From NCBI RefSeq assembly GCF_004115925.1, contig NZ_SDDX01000001.1, positions 434,001 to 498,000 on the forward strand: a DNA stretch of 64,000 nucleotides, given 5' to 3'. The stretch's first letter is position 1. Every line of letters begins with the position of its first letter. Made by a program: the position numbers and the translations under genes. Source of the stretch: Lelliottia nimipressuralis (GTDB lineage Bacteria > Pseudomonadota > Gammaproteobacteria > Enterobacterales > Enterobacteriaceae). The notes beneath the pieces were generated by a model. It ran no database searches. It was not told the origin of the DNA and saw only the letters and a list, made by a program, of their open reading frames with translations. Below, one piece after another: positions 26,146-35,804 of the stretch.

Positions 26146-27113
26146 GCAGATTGCCGGGCTTCAGCCCCCAGTTCGACTCTATTCAGCAATTTATTCTGAC
26201 GCTGACCCACGTGGTCTGGGAGCAGAAGGATATCGGTCAGTTGGCGGATTTCTACGCCACACCGGTGGTGTTTATTACGCCGGAAAAACAGCTTAACGAA
26301 CTGTCGCAATTTATGCGCCTGACCCTGGAGGCGATGCACAGCTTCCCGCAACGCTCCGTGCTGACGGAAGATATCCTGTGCAGCCATACGCCGGGCGAGG
26401 AGTATTACGCGGCGCAGCGCACGGTGGCGTCGATTCGCCATCAGGGGGAGGGGTTTTTCGGTGCGCCGACCGGGAAAAATGTCTGGGTGCGCACCTGGGC
26501 AGACCGCATTTGCGCCGACGGCGCGGTGCGCCAGGAGTGGCTGCTCCAGGACCGGGCGGCGATTGTCTCTCAGCTGGGGCTGGATATTCGTGAGTTCGCC
26601 CGCAGCCTTTCCGCCACGCAGCAGCAGCTTGGGATTGAGCCGGAATCGGCCGAAACCCTCGACGCACGCTGGGCGGGTGGCCCGGAAGGTGATGATATCG
26701 ACGGGCCGCTGGCGGGAGTGGTGGAACGCTATCTGACCATGTGGGCGGGCGGCAACGGCGGCACGGTGCCGGGGTTGTACCATCCTGCCGCGACGCTCTA
26801 CGGACCAGGGCACTGCATGGCCACAGGCGAGCAGGAGATCGGCGCCTGGCTGTCGGGCTATCGCGCGTCGTTTGCGGACAGTGAAACCCAATTGCACCAC
26901 CTGATTGTGCGCAAAGATCCGAACGAGCCGGTGCGCATTTCCCTGCGCTGGTCTCTGCTGACCTGGCACGATGGCTACGGCAAATTTGGCGCGCCGACCC
27001 GTAAACCCATTTCAATTACCGGTATTACCCAGCTCGAATTACGCGACGGTTTAATTATTCGCGAATATTTGGGTATCGATGAATTAGCGATCTGGTCGCA
27101 GATTGTGAAATAA
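26142..27113 (+). CDS. SnoaL/NTF2-like protein with two tandem domains (1)
   Basis: 323-residue protein that I read as two SnoaL/NTF2-like alpha-beta-barrel repeats, about 15-150 and 185-320: each has a start helix with WEQKDIGQLADFYATPVVFI or YLTMWAGGNGGTVPGLYHPAATLYGPG, and an end strand pair (VRQEWLLQDRAAIVSQLG; IIREYLGIDELAIWSQIV). Members of the fold act as dehydratases, isomerases, cyclases or epoxide hydrolases in pockets without fixed catalytic residues. Cotranslated with the regulator through ATGA. The function here is unknown. Confidence 0.72.
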   Translation: MSRLPGFSPQFDSIQQFILTLTHVVWEQKDIGQLADFYATPVVFITPEKQLNELSQFMRLTLEAMHSFPQRSVLTEDILCSHTPGEEYYAAQRTVASIRHQGEGFFGAPTGKNVWVRTWADRICADGAVRQEWLLQDRAAIVSQLGLDIREFARSLSATQQQLGIEPESAETLDARWAGGPEGDDIDGPLAGVVERYLTMWAGGNGGTVPGLYHPAATLYGPGHCMATGEQEIGAWLSGYRASFADSETQLHHLIVRKDPNEPVRISLRWSLLTWHDGYGKFGAPTRKPISITGITQLELRDGLIIREYLGIDELAIWSQIVK

Positions 27114-27132
27114 ATCAGATTGTGAAATAAAA
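27099..27132 (+). repeat. 17-base tandem duplication across a stop codon
   Basis: CAGATTGTGAAATAAAT is followed directly by CAGATTGTGAAATAAAA. The first copy contains the stop codon of the SnoaL-like gene; the second copy repeats the last codons in the untranslated region. Probably a replication-slippage duplication. A GGGAG-GTTCGC-CTCCC hairpin follows at 27136-27151. Confidence 0.85.
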
Positions 27133-27266
27133 AAAGGGAGGTTCGCCTCCCGCTACTCTTCTTTTATTAACGCTGTATAACATCGCCGTATTAGGTTCTG
27201 CGGTTAATTTCTCCATCCATTCCGGGTGCGGGATCCTTTTGTCTGAAAAGAAATGCAGGAGGTCAT

Positions 27267-28409
27267 ATGTCTTCAACTGAAGCAACCAATAAAGCTCCAG
27301 CAGTACCCGAGAAAAATAATAGCAAACCCGCGCGAGACGAGCCGGTATTACAGGTCGAGCGTCGTGACTTTATTGATCTGGTTCCGGAAAAACGTCCGCG
27401 TGCCCAATCATTACGAGGCTTTGATGATTGTTATACGGATATTGTCGATTATATTGTCCGCTGTACCCATAAAATATGGGATGAGCGTGATGTCGGGTTA
27501 ATTTACACCCATTACACCCACAACTGCGTGTTATATAACGCGCTGGGAACCCTCTATAACCGTGAGCAGGTCGTGCAGGATACGCTCCAGCGCTTAATTG
27601 CGTTCCCGGAGCGTCGCGGCATGGCGACCCAGGTTATCTGGAACGGTAATGACGTGGACGGTTTCTATACCTCGCATCTGGTGACCGGCAGCGGGCGTCA
27701 CACCCAGTACAGCCATCTGGGCAAACCGACCAATCGCACCTTTGTGAACCGTACCGTCGCCGACTGTATGATCCACGAAAACAAAATTTACCGTGAGTGG
27801 GTGGTGAGCGACAACATGTCGCTGATGAAGCAGCTTGGGCTGAACACCGATGAAATCGCCTTTAACATGGCGAAAGAGCAGTTCGATAAAGGTTTTCGCG
27901 TCACCGATATTGGCGAGAACGGCCGGATGCTCGGCCAGTATCCGCCGGATGTGGCCTGTGACGTCTCTATCGCCCACACGGACACCGAAGAGCAGCTTCT
28001 GCGCTGGCTGCATGAGATCTATAACCGCCGGATGCTGGGCAAAATCAAAGAGGTGTACGCCCCGACCGTGCAGTGGCACGGCCCGTTAATGAAAGAGCTG
28101 TACGGCACGGCGGCGGTGACGCACCAGACGCTGGCGCTGATCGGCATGATCCCTGATGGTGCATGGCTGCCGCAGCATATCTGTTCGAATCCATGCGATG
28201 AGGGCGGGGTGAAAGTGGCGGTGCGCTGGATTGTCGAAGGCCACCACCTGGGCTATGGCGCGCTGGGCAAACCGACGGGCGAGCGTCTGTTCGTGATGGG
28301 CATGTCCCACTACCACATCGTCAACGGCAAAATCGTCGATGAATGGGTGGTGTACGACCACCTGGCGCTGCTGGCGCAAATCAAACTCGGCCAGATGGAG
28401 GAGGCGTAA
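27267..28409 (+). CDS. SnoaL/NTF2-like protein with two tandem domains (2)
   Basis: 380 residues, paralogous in layout to the preceding protein. A polar N-terminal tail of about 45 residues precedes two SnoaL-like repeats, about 55-200 and 235-375, with parallel phrases IHENKIYREWVVSDNMSLMKQLG and IVNGKIVDEWVVYDHLALLAQI. The pockets carry aromatic and histidine residues (YTHYTHNC, QWHGP, GMSHYHI). AGGAGG lies five bases before the ATG. The stop TAA overlaps the ATG of the HisD-like gene (TAATG), so the two proteins are made together and probably act in successive steps. Confidence 0.73.
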   Translation: MSSTEATNKAPAVPEKNNSKPARDEPVLQVERRDFIDLVPEKRPRAQSLRGFDDCYTDIVDYIVRCTHKIWDERDVGLIYTHYTHNCVLYNALGTLYNREQVVQDTLQRLIAFPERRGMATQVIWNGNDVDGFYTSHLVTGSGRHTQYSHLGKPTNRTFVNRTVADCMIHENKIYREWVVSDNMSLMKQLGLNTDEIAFNMAKEQFDKGFRVTDIGENGRMLGQYPPDVACDVSIAHTDTEEQLLRWLHEIYNRRMLGKIKEVYAPTVQWHGPLMKELYGTAAVTHQTLALIGMIPDGAWLPQHICSNPCDEGGVKVAVRWIVEGHHLGYGALGKPTGERLFVMGMSHYHIVNGKIVDEWVVYDHLALLAQIKLGQMEEA

Positions 28410-29719
28410 TGTCTGCACAAGCGATTACGGAACAGGTGAGCTGGATCAAGCGGCCGCAGGGGCAGGATGCGCAGGCCGACCGTACATTAACGGATAAAGT
28501 CAGCGCCATCGTCGAGCGCGTGAAAACGGAAGGCGATGCGGCGCTGCGGGCATTTTCGCAGCAGTTCGACAACGTGGTGCCTGAGCAGTTTGAAGTGACC
28601 GAGCAGGAGATTGAAAACGCGCTGAACGATCTGGATCCGCAGACGCGGCACGACAGCGAGTTCGCCATTGCGCAGGTGCGCCGTTTTGCCCAGGCGCAGC
28701 TGGCGACCATGCAGCCGCTGGAGGTGGAAACCCTGCCGGGCGTGCATCTCGGACACCGCATTATTCCCGTGCAGACCGTCGGCTGTTACGTACCGGGGGG
28801 GCGCTATCCGATCCTTTCGGCGCCGGTGATGTCGATTGTTCCGGCAACGGTCGCGGGCTGCGAGCAGATTATCGCCTGTCTGCCGCCCGCCGCTCATCCG
28901 GCGATGATTGCCGTCTGCCATCTGGCGGGCGCACATCGGATCTTCAAAATTGGCGGTGCCCAGGCGATTGCGGCGATGGCCTGGGGAACCGACAGCGTTC
29001 CGGCGGTGGATAAAATCGTCGGGCCGGGCAACGCCTTTGTGAACGAAGCCAAGCGTCAGGTGTTTGGCAAAGTGGGGATTGATGCCCTGGCCGGGCCAAG
29101 CGAAATCTTCACCATTGCCGATGACAGCGCCGATCCGCGTATTCTGGCGGCGGATCTGCTGGCGCAGGCAGAGCATGACGTCCATACCCGCGTCGGGCTG
29201 GCGACCACCAGTCGCGCCATTGCCGAAGGTACGCTGATGGAGATCGAACGTCAGCTGACCACGCTGCCGACGGCGGCTACGGCGGGTGAAGCCTGGCGTC
29301 GTCAGGGCGAAATCGTGCTGTGTGACACCGAGGAGCAGCTGATCGCGTTTGCCGATTTTATGGCAACGGAACATCTGCAGGTGCACACCCGCGATCCGCA
29401 CGGCACGGCGGCGAAGATCCGCAATTACGGTTCGCTGTTTATCGGCCAGAACGCCAGCGTGGTGTTTTCGGACAAATGCTGTGGGACCAACCACACCTTG
29501 CCGACGATGGCGGCGGCGCGCTACACCGGCGGGCTGTGGGTGGGCGCCTATGTGAAAATCTGTACCCATCAGTGGATTGATGACAAAGGGATTGCAGCGA
29601 TTGCGGAACCGGCGATACGCCAGAGCCGCACGGAAGGGATGCAGGGGCACCGGCGCGCGGCGGAGATTCGTCTGCGGCCTGAGGCGATTGACGCAATCAC
29701 CTCGGGCACGCGCGATTAA
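28409..29719 (+). CDS. HisD-like NAD-dependent dehydrogenase (paralogue 2, HpsN-like)
   Basis: 436 residues. HisD-family catalytic and metal residues are all present: Q253, H256 (AQAEHD), E321, H322 (TEHLQV), D355 (FSDKCCGTNH) and H414 (MQGHRR). The [10 protein letters not shown] segment resembles HpsN sulfopropanediol dehydrogenases as I recall them. It differs clearly from paralogue 1 over most of its length, so the two are unlikely to be a recent duplication. Coupled to the SnoaL-like gene by TAATG; last gene of the rightward arm. An upstream in-frame extension to 28343 has no start signal. Confidence 0.82.
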   Translation: MSAQAITEQVSWIKRPQGQDAQADRTLTDKVSAIVERVKTEGDAALRAFSQQFDNVVPEQFEVTEQEIENALNDLDPQTRHDSEFAIAQVRRFAQAQLATMQPLEVETLPGVHLGHRIIPVQTVGCYVPGGRYPILSAPVMSIVPATVAGCEQIIACLPPAAHPAMIAVCHLAGAHRIFKIGGAQAIAAMAWGTDSVPAVDKIVGPGNAFVNEAKRQVFGKVGIDALAGPSEIFTIADDSADPRILAADLLAQAEHDVHTRVGLATTSRAIAEGTLMEIERQLTTLPTAATAGEAWRRQGEIVLCDTEEQLIAFADFMATEHLQVHTRDPHGTAAKIRNYGSLFIGQNASVVFSDKCCGTNHTLPTMAAARYTGGLWVGAYVKICTHQWIDDKGIAAIAEPAIRQSRTEGMQGHRRAAEIRLRPEAIDAITSGTRD

Positions 29720-29746
29720 ATCAGCAGCCTGGCCCTCCGCCAGGCC

Positions 29747-31357
29747 TTACTCCTCGCTAAATGGCAGGCGACGACGCGCGCGCGACGCGCGTTGGGCGAT
29801 CGCTTTCGCCATCGACTCGCCAATCTCCGCACACACGGTCAGCCCCTGAACAAAGGGCTGATCGTGCATCAGATACGGCAGAGCACCAAAGGCGATGCGC
29901 CCGCGCACGCTGTCGGGTGCCAGCAGGGTGTAATCCTCACCGACGTCCGGGATCTCATCGCCGTTTTCCTGTAGCTGCTGGCGCAGCGTCGGGAACGGCA
30001 GATCTTTGGTCTTCAGTGGTTTTTGTCCGCGGGCATCAATAAAGAGATCGAATTCATAACGCTCTCCCTTCGCCATAATGATCGTCCTGTCGTCCTGCAC
30101 ATCCCTTTTATAGTCCGCGCCGAGCGCCAGCACGCTGATAATGCCGGCCTCGCGCAGCGCCAGCAGCCGACGAATCGACTGGGAGGGAATGGCCGCATAG
30201 TTGTCGATAAAAATGCGCGACAGCCCGGCGTCAAAACGCTTGCGGTCCTTATCCGTCAGATGCGGGACGATCTCCTGCACCACTTCATGCATCCGCAAAA
30301 TGGTGTAGCGCCAGGGCACCGTACGTTTATCACGTTTGTTGCGCTCGACCTCATCGAGATTGGATTGCGCCCAGCTGAAGGGATCGTGTTTGTGGCGCTC
30401 GGCAAAATAGGCGTCGTGGAAGGTATCGGCGTTCAGCGCTTCAAGGCCAATGGCGTGGCTCCACTGCGGATCGGCCAGCTCAAGTTCCTGCTTCATCAGG
30501 GTGAACACGCGATCGAGCAGCCCCTCAGATCCTGCGGCGATCGCTTTTTCGATGGCCTGTTCCGTGACGAGGGTGAGCGGTTCGTAGGGGAGAGGGCAGT
30601 AAAAATCGGCTTCTGGCAGAATGCCCGAGCGCGACATCAGCACGATGTCGAGCGCATCGCTCCCTTTGTCGAGCCTGAATTCCACGGGCTGATTTTCCGG
30701 CTCGATAAATTCACCGTGCTGAATGGCGACCGCCATCGCCGCATCTAACCCGCTGAGGGAGGTGCCCATTATGCCGACGCGACAGGCGCGAATAGTAGCT
30801 TCCATCAATCCCGACCAGGGGCTGGGGAAGAACGACCGCGTTGATTCCTCTTCGTCTGGCCAGACGTGGCCGGTGGCGATCACCGCCAGATCGTACGTCG
30901 CGGGTTCTGCCCGGTTCTCCGCCCAGACCTTGACGCCCTTAGGTGTCACCTCCAGGTCCTTAACCTGGCAGGACTCCTGTACCTTAACGCTAAATCCGCG
31001 CTGTTTCGCCTGTGCGATCAGCTGTACAAACTGGTCGCGATAATACTCGCCCAACAAAATGCGTGGCAGGAACTGACGGTCATGAAGGGAGGATTTCTGC
31101 ACACCGTAGCGTGCCAGGTGTTCGCTGCTCTGGGTAAGCAGCCAGTCGAGATAGGTCGAAAAGAGCGGGGGGATTTCGATGCTGGCGATGTTAGCGAGCA
31201 TCATCCGCGAGTTGTCTTCATCGCTGTAAGGCATGCCAACACCGGCCTCGTCACCCTGCTCATAAATATCCACGGCCAGTGGCGTCTGATTTTTCAGCAG
31301 AGAGAAAAGGGTATAAATGCCAGTAGGGCCGGCACCGATAATCGCAATCTGTTTCAT
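29747..31357 (-). CDS. ydhS: FAD/NAD(P)-binding protein YdhS
   Basis: 536 residues, strongly similar to E. coli YdhS over the full length. The N-terminal dinucleotide site is IGAGPTGIYT (residues 6-15), a second nucleotide region is GIMGTSLSGLDAAMAV, and IDARGQKPL lies near the C terminus. HI0933/FAD-dependent oxidoreductase-like; reaction unknown. Here the E. coli backbone resumes after the accessory block. The E. coli neighbours ydhYVWXUT and ydhR are missing. Confidence 0.92.
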   Translation of the reverse strand: MKQIAIIGAGPTGIYTLFSLLKNQTPLAVDIYEQGDEAGVGMPYSDEDNSRMMLANIASIEIPPLFSTYLDWLLTQSSEHLARYGVQKSSLHDRQFLPRILLGEYYRDQFVQLIAQAKQRGFSVKVQESCQVKDLEVTPKGVKVWAENRAEPATYDLAVIATGHVWPDEEESTRSFFPSPWSGLMEATIRACRVGIMGTSLSGLDAAMAVAIQHGEFIEPENQPVEFRLDKGSDALDIVLMSRSGILPEADFYCPLPYEPLTLVTEQAIEKAIAAGSEGLLDRVFTLMKQELELADPQWSHAIGLEALNADTFHDAYFAERHKHDPFSWAQSNLDEVERNKRDKRTVPWRYTILRMHEVVQEIVPHLTDKDRKRFDAGLSRIFIDNYAAIPSQSIRRLLALREAGIISVLALGADYKRDVQDDRTIIMAKGERYEFDLFIDARGQKPLKTKDLPFPTLRQQLQENGDEIPDVGEDYTLLAPDSVRGRIAFGALPYLMHDQPFVQGLTVCAEIGESMAKAIAQRASRARRRLPFSEE

Positions 31358-31759
31358 CCATTCTCACCCGTTATTATTGTTTGATTCCTGGAGGGCAACC
31401 GGGCGCCGACTTCGCCGGGCGTTAACGCCTTTTGCCCGTCTGCCCTCGTCCATTTCTGAGTCATCACCACTTTTAGTGCCGGATTTCCCGTACATCAAAC
31501 AGTATATACGCTGTCACTATTTCTATAGCAGAAGCGGGGGCGCCATCAGAAAGCCGTTATCCGTCAGGATGTCACTTATGGAATACATTACGTCAGGGGA
31601 TGAAACAGGATTCGCGCAGAGAAGCAGAGGGTTGAGCGGTGAAAATGTAAAACGGGAAGTTCGTTGAGAGACAGCCGCAATGCCTGTTATAAACGGGCTA
31701 ATCAGGGATATTCTGGAATGTTGAAAAGGGAGGTAAAGCTGAAGAGGTGTAACCTGAAA
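31358..31759. other. Gene-free stretch upstream of ydhS
   Basis: About 400 bases with no supported gene. E. coli carries ydhR at this place; no trace of its coding sequence was seen. It holds the ydhS promoter and the run-off region of the leftward tRNA operon. A GC-rich imperfect hairpin lies around 31396-31415. Confidence 0.5.
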
Positions 31760-31836
31760 TGGTGCGTCCGAGTGGACTCGAACCACCGACCCCCACCATG
31801 TCAAGGTGGTGCTCTAACCAACTGAGCTACGGACGC
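31760..31836 (-). tRNA. valW: tRNA-Val (anticodon GAC), second of two
   Basis: 77 nucleotides including encoded CCA. Reads GCGTCCGTAGCTCAG at the 5' end, anticodon loop CTTGACA, TTCGAGTCC T-loop and CGGACGCACCA end, forming a complete cloverleaf. Identical in the visible sequence to its neighbour 20 bases away, as with E. coli valV-valW between ydhS/ydhR and mdtK. Confidence 0.97.
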
Positions 31837-31855
31837 ACTGTACAGATTTTTTTGA

Positions 31856-31932
31856 TGGTGCGTCCGAGTGGACTCGAACCACCGACCCCCACCATGTCAA
31901 GGTGGTGCTCTAACCAACTGAGCTACGGACGC
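31856..31932 (-). tRNA. valV: tRNA-Val (anticodon GAC), first of two
   Basis: Same 77-nucleotide cloverleaf with GAC anticodon and encoded CCA as the neighbouring copy. It is promoter-proximal; both are probably processed from one transcript. Confidence 0.97.
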
Positions 31933-31960
31933 ATCATGTTGTCTGTGACAACGGGGTCGA

Positions 31961-31989
31961 ATATTAGCGACAGTGACGGGATGAGGCAA
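31961..31989 (-). promoter_or_regulatory. Promoter of the tRNA-Val pair
   Basis: Minus strand -35 TTGCCT (31984-31989), spacer of exactly 17 bases, -10 TAATAT (31961-31966), then the GC-rich discriminator TCGACCCCG, which is typical of stringently controlled tRNA promoters. Confidence 0.75.
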
Positions 31990-32085
31990 GAGGGAAAATG
32001 CAATTTTCTTCCGTATTTCACGCGATTGCTTCATTCCCGCGCAAAATGAAGAGAAAGTAGCCGCCCGTAGACGGCTAGCGGGTAA

Positions 32086-33546
<1,461 letters not shown>

Positions 33547-33686
33547 CTATTGTAGCGGGGTTTCTCTATTTATCTAGTGAAAAAATCGCCAGAAAATGCG
33601 CTCCGCTGGCAACCTGTTTTTCCAACTGTTATTGTGTTGCGATTAAACGGTGTCACTACCGTTGGGATAATACAGGAGTGGTAAGC

Positions 33687-34328
33687 ATGTTTACTGGTAT
33701 CGTGCAGGGCACTGCAAAACTGGTGTCCATAGATGAAAAACCTAATTTCCGTACCCATGTGGTCGAGCTGCCGGAATATATGCTCGACGGTCTGGAGACC
33801 GGGGCATCGGTGGCACACAACGGCTGCTGTCTGACAGTGACAGAAATTAACGGCAACCGTATTAGCTTTGATCTGATGAAAGAGACGCTGCGTATTACTA
33901 ACCTCGGCGAGCTGGTGGTGGGCGACATGGTGAACGTTGAGCGCGCGGCGAAGTTTAGCGATGAGATTGGCGGGCATTTAATGTCGGGTCATATTATGAC
34001 GACCGCCGAGATTTCGAAAATCCTGACTTCAGAAAATAACCGTCAGATCTGGTTTAAGGTACAAGACGCGTCATTAATGAAATACATCCTGTACAAAGGA
34101 TTTATTGGCGTGGATGGGATTAGTCTGACGGTGGGTGAAGTGACGCCAACCCGTTTCTGCGTGCATTTAATTCCGGAAACGTTGCAGCGCACGACGCTCG
34201 GGGCGAAAAAACTCGGCCATCGCATTAATATCGAAATTGATCCCCAGACCCAGGCGGTAGTGGATACCGTAGAACGGGTGCTGGCGGCGAAAGAATTAGC
34301 GAGTAAACTGACGTCGGAAGACGAATAA
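33687..34328 (+). CDS. ribE: Riboflavin synthase alpha chain
   Basis: Dismutates two 6,7-dimethyl-8-ribityllumazine to riboflavin and a pyrimidinedione. The 213-residue length equals E. coli RibE (also called RibC). Two similar barrel domains start with [10 protein letters not shown] and [10 protein letters not shown] (about residue 100). The ATG at 33687 has CAGGAG upstream; the in-frame extension to 33540 is untranslated leader. Monocistronic with its own terminator. Confidence 0.96.
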   Translation: MFTGIVQGTAKLVSIDEKPNFRTHVVELPEYMLDGLETGASVAHNGCCLTVTEINGNRISFDLMKETLRITNLGELVVGDMVNVERAAKFSDEIGGHLMSGHIMTTAEISKILTSENNRQIWFKVQDASLMKYILYKGFIGVDGISLTVGEVTPTRFCVHLIPETLQRTTLGAKKLGHRINIEIDPQTQAVVDTVERVLAAKELASKLTSEDE

Positions 34329-34331
34329 AAT

Positions 34332-34358
34332 AAACCCCGGATATCCGGGGTTTATTTT
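34332..34358. terminator. Bidirectional terminator between ribE and cfa
   Basis: AAACCCCGG / CCGGGGTTT stem around ATAT, followed by ATTTTTT rightward; the leftward side is ATTTTATT-like. It serves ribE and possibly the convergent cfa. Confidence 0.85.
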
Positions 34359-34359
34359 T

Positions 34360-35508
34360 TTATCGCGCGACCCGCAAACCATGCTCCACGCCACGACTGA
34401 ACACGACCTGCCAGAGCTGAATATCCCGGGCACGAAATGCGCCCGCACAGGCATTCAGGTAATAGACAAACATCCGCTTGAAGCGTTCAGAATAGTTCTC
34501 CGCAATTTCCGGCCATGACGCCAGAAAACGTTCGTGCCAGGCCATCAGTGTCGTATCGTAGTCGGCACCAAAATTGTGCCAGTCTTCGACAATAAAGTGC
34601 GACTCACTGGCATCGGCTATCTGGCGAACCGAAGGTAAACAGCCATTCGGGAAGATGTATTTATTGATCCAGGGATCGACCGAATGATCGGTCTTTTTGG
34701 AACCAATGGTGTGTAGCAGGAAAAGACCTTCCGGTTTCAGGTTGCGATCCGCAACCGTGAAATAGGTGTTGTAATTTTTGGGCCCGACGTGCTCGAACAT
34801 CCCCACGGAGACAATACGATCGAACTGATCGTCCAGATCGCGATAATCCTGCAGCAGAATGGTCACATCCAGCCCCGCGCAGCGTTCTTGCGCCAGTTTC
34901 TGCTGTTCAGCCGAAATGGTCACGCCCACGACGCTCACGCCGTAGTGTTTCGCCATGTACCAGGCAAGCCCACCCCAGCCGCAGCCGATATCCAGCACCC
35001 GCATACCAGGTTGAAGCTGCAGTTTTTCGCAGATTAAACGCAGTTTCGCCTGCTGTGCATCTTCGAGCGTGGTGGCCTCTTTCCAGTAGGCGCAGGAATA
35101 TTGCATCAACGGGTCAAGCATGCGGCTGAAAAGATCGTTGCCAAGATCGTAATGCTCTTTCCCGACAATCCATGCCCGTTTTTTACTTTGCAGATTTAGC
35201 AACCGTGCAGAGGCGATCCGCAGCGTATCCTTCAGGTGGTGGGGGAGCTGGTTTTCCAGCCCGGCGCGCAGAACGTTATGGAAAAACATATCCAGCCGCT
35301 CGCAATCCCACCAGCCGTCCATATAGCTCTCGCCTAAACCCAGCGAACCTTCCTGCAACACGCGTTTGAAAAAATCGGGATGTTTTACCTGAATATCTGA
35401 AGGAGCAGACCCGTTAATCGCGATGCCCGCCCGACTCAGTAATTCATTGACGATCCGGAACCAGTTATTGTCCCGAACATTGACTTCTTCTATACACGAT
35501 GAACTCAT
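34360..35508 (-). CDS. cfa: Cyclopropane-fatty-acyl-phospholipid synthase
   Basis: Adds a methylene from S-adenosylmethionine to unsaturated acyl chains of membrane phospholipids, raising acid tolerance. 382 residues as in E. coli. SAM-binding motif VLDIGCGWGGLA at about 172-183; bicarbonate-site region C139/H266-type residues lie in SCAYW and MFEHVG. Start at 35508 has GGAGAAGCT upstream and gives MSSSCIEEV as in E. coli. The leader (35509 upward) is long; in E. coli the small RNA RydC acts on the cfa leader. Confidence 0.96.
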   Translation of the reverse strand: MSSSCIEEVNVRDNNWFRIVNELLSRAGIAINGSAPSDIQVKHPDFFKRVLQEGSLGLGESYMDGWWDCERLDMFFHNVLRAGLENQLPHHLKDTLRIASARLLNLQSKKRAWIVGKEHYDLGNDLFSRMLDPLMQYSCAYWKEATTLEDAQQAKLRLICEKLQLQPGMRVLDIGCGWGGLAWYMAKHYGVSVVGVTISAEQQKLAQERCAGLDVTILLQDYRDLDDQFDRIVSVGMFEHVGPKNYNTYFTVADRNLKPEGLFLLHTIGSKKTDHSVDPWINKYIFPNGCLPSVRQIADASESHFIVEDWHNFGADYDTTLMAWHERFLASWPEIAENYSERFKRMFVYYLNACAGAFRARDIQLWQVVFSRGVEHGLRVAR

Positions 35509-35660
35509 AGCTTCTCCATCACGTTGTGTGATCAGAACCTTCAAACAGCGTAGCCGCTTTTTATGGTTTGTGAGAAATCCCACGGTTTTTCCGTGAGGCT
35601 AATATCCGACGTAGAACAGAGGAAGGGAGATAACCCTTACCGAAAGGCCTTCCATGGTAA

Positions 35661-35684
35661 AACGGGAGCACTCCGGCTCCCGTT
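35661..35684. terminator. Hairpin between punC and cfa
   Basis: AACGGGAG / CTCCCGTT stem with an eight-base loop in the 296-base gap between punC and cfa. It may end punC transcription or fold in the cfa leader. The rest of the gap is AT-rich promoter DNA. Confidence 0.4.
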
Positions 35685-35804
35685 AACACATAATATTTAT
35701 CGTATTTATATGAACCAAATTTAGTATAGGCCGCAAAAAAGAGCGATTCAACTGAAAGTTGTTAGCAGCCTAATGACTGAAATGTAACATAATTGCTCAC
35801 GCGA

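Noticed and set aside
28487-29650. A 387-codon frame opposite the second HisD-like gene
   Set aside because: Pure shadow: Arg/His/Gly-rich, no ribosome site, and the sense strand has all HisD catalytic residues.
31760-31932. The duplicated tRNA-Val genes as an integration site of a genomic island
   Set aside because: The pair is also tandem in E. coli at this place, and no integrase or partial tRNA repeat is found at the far side of the accessory block.
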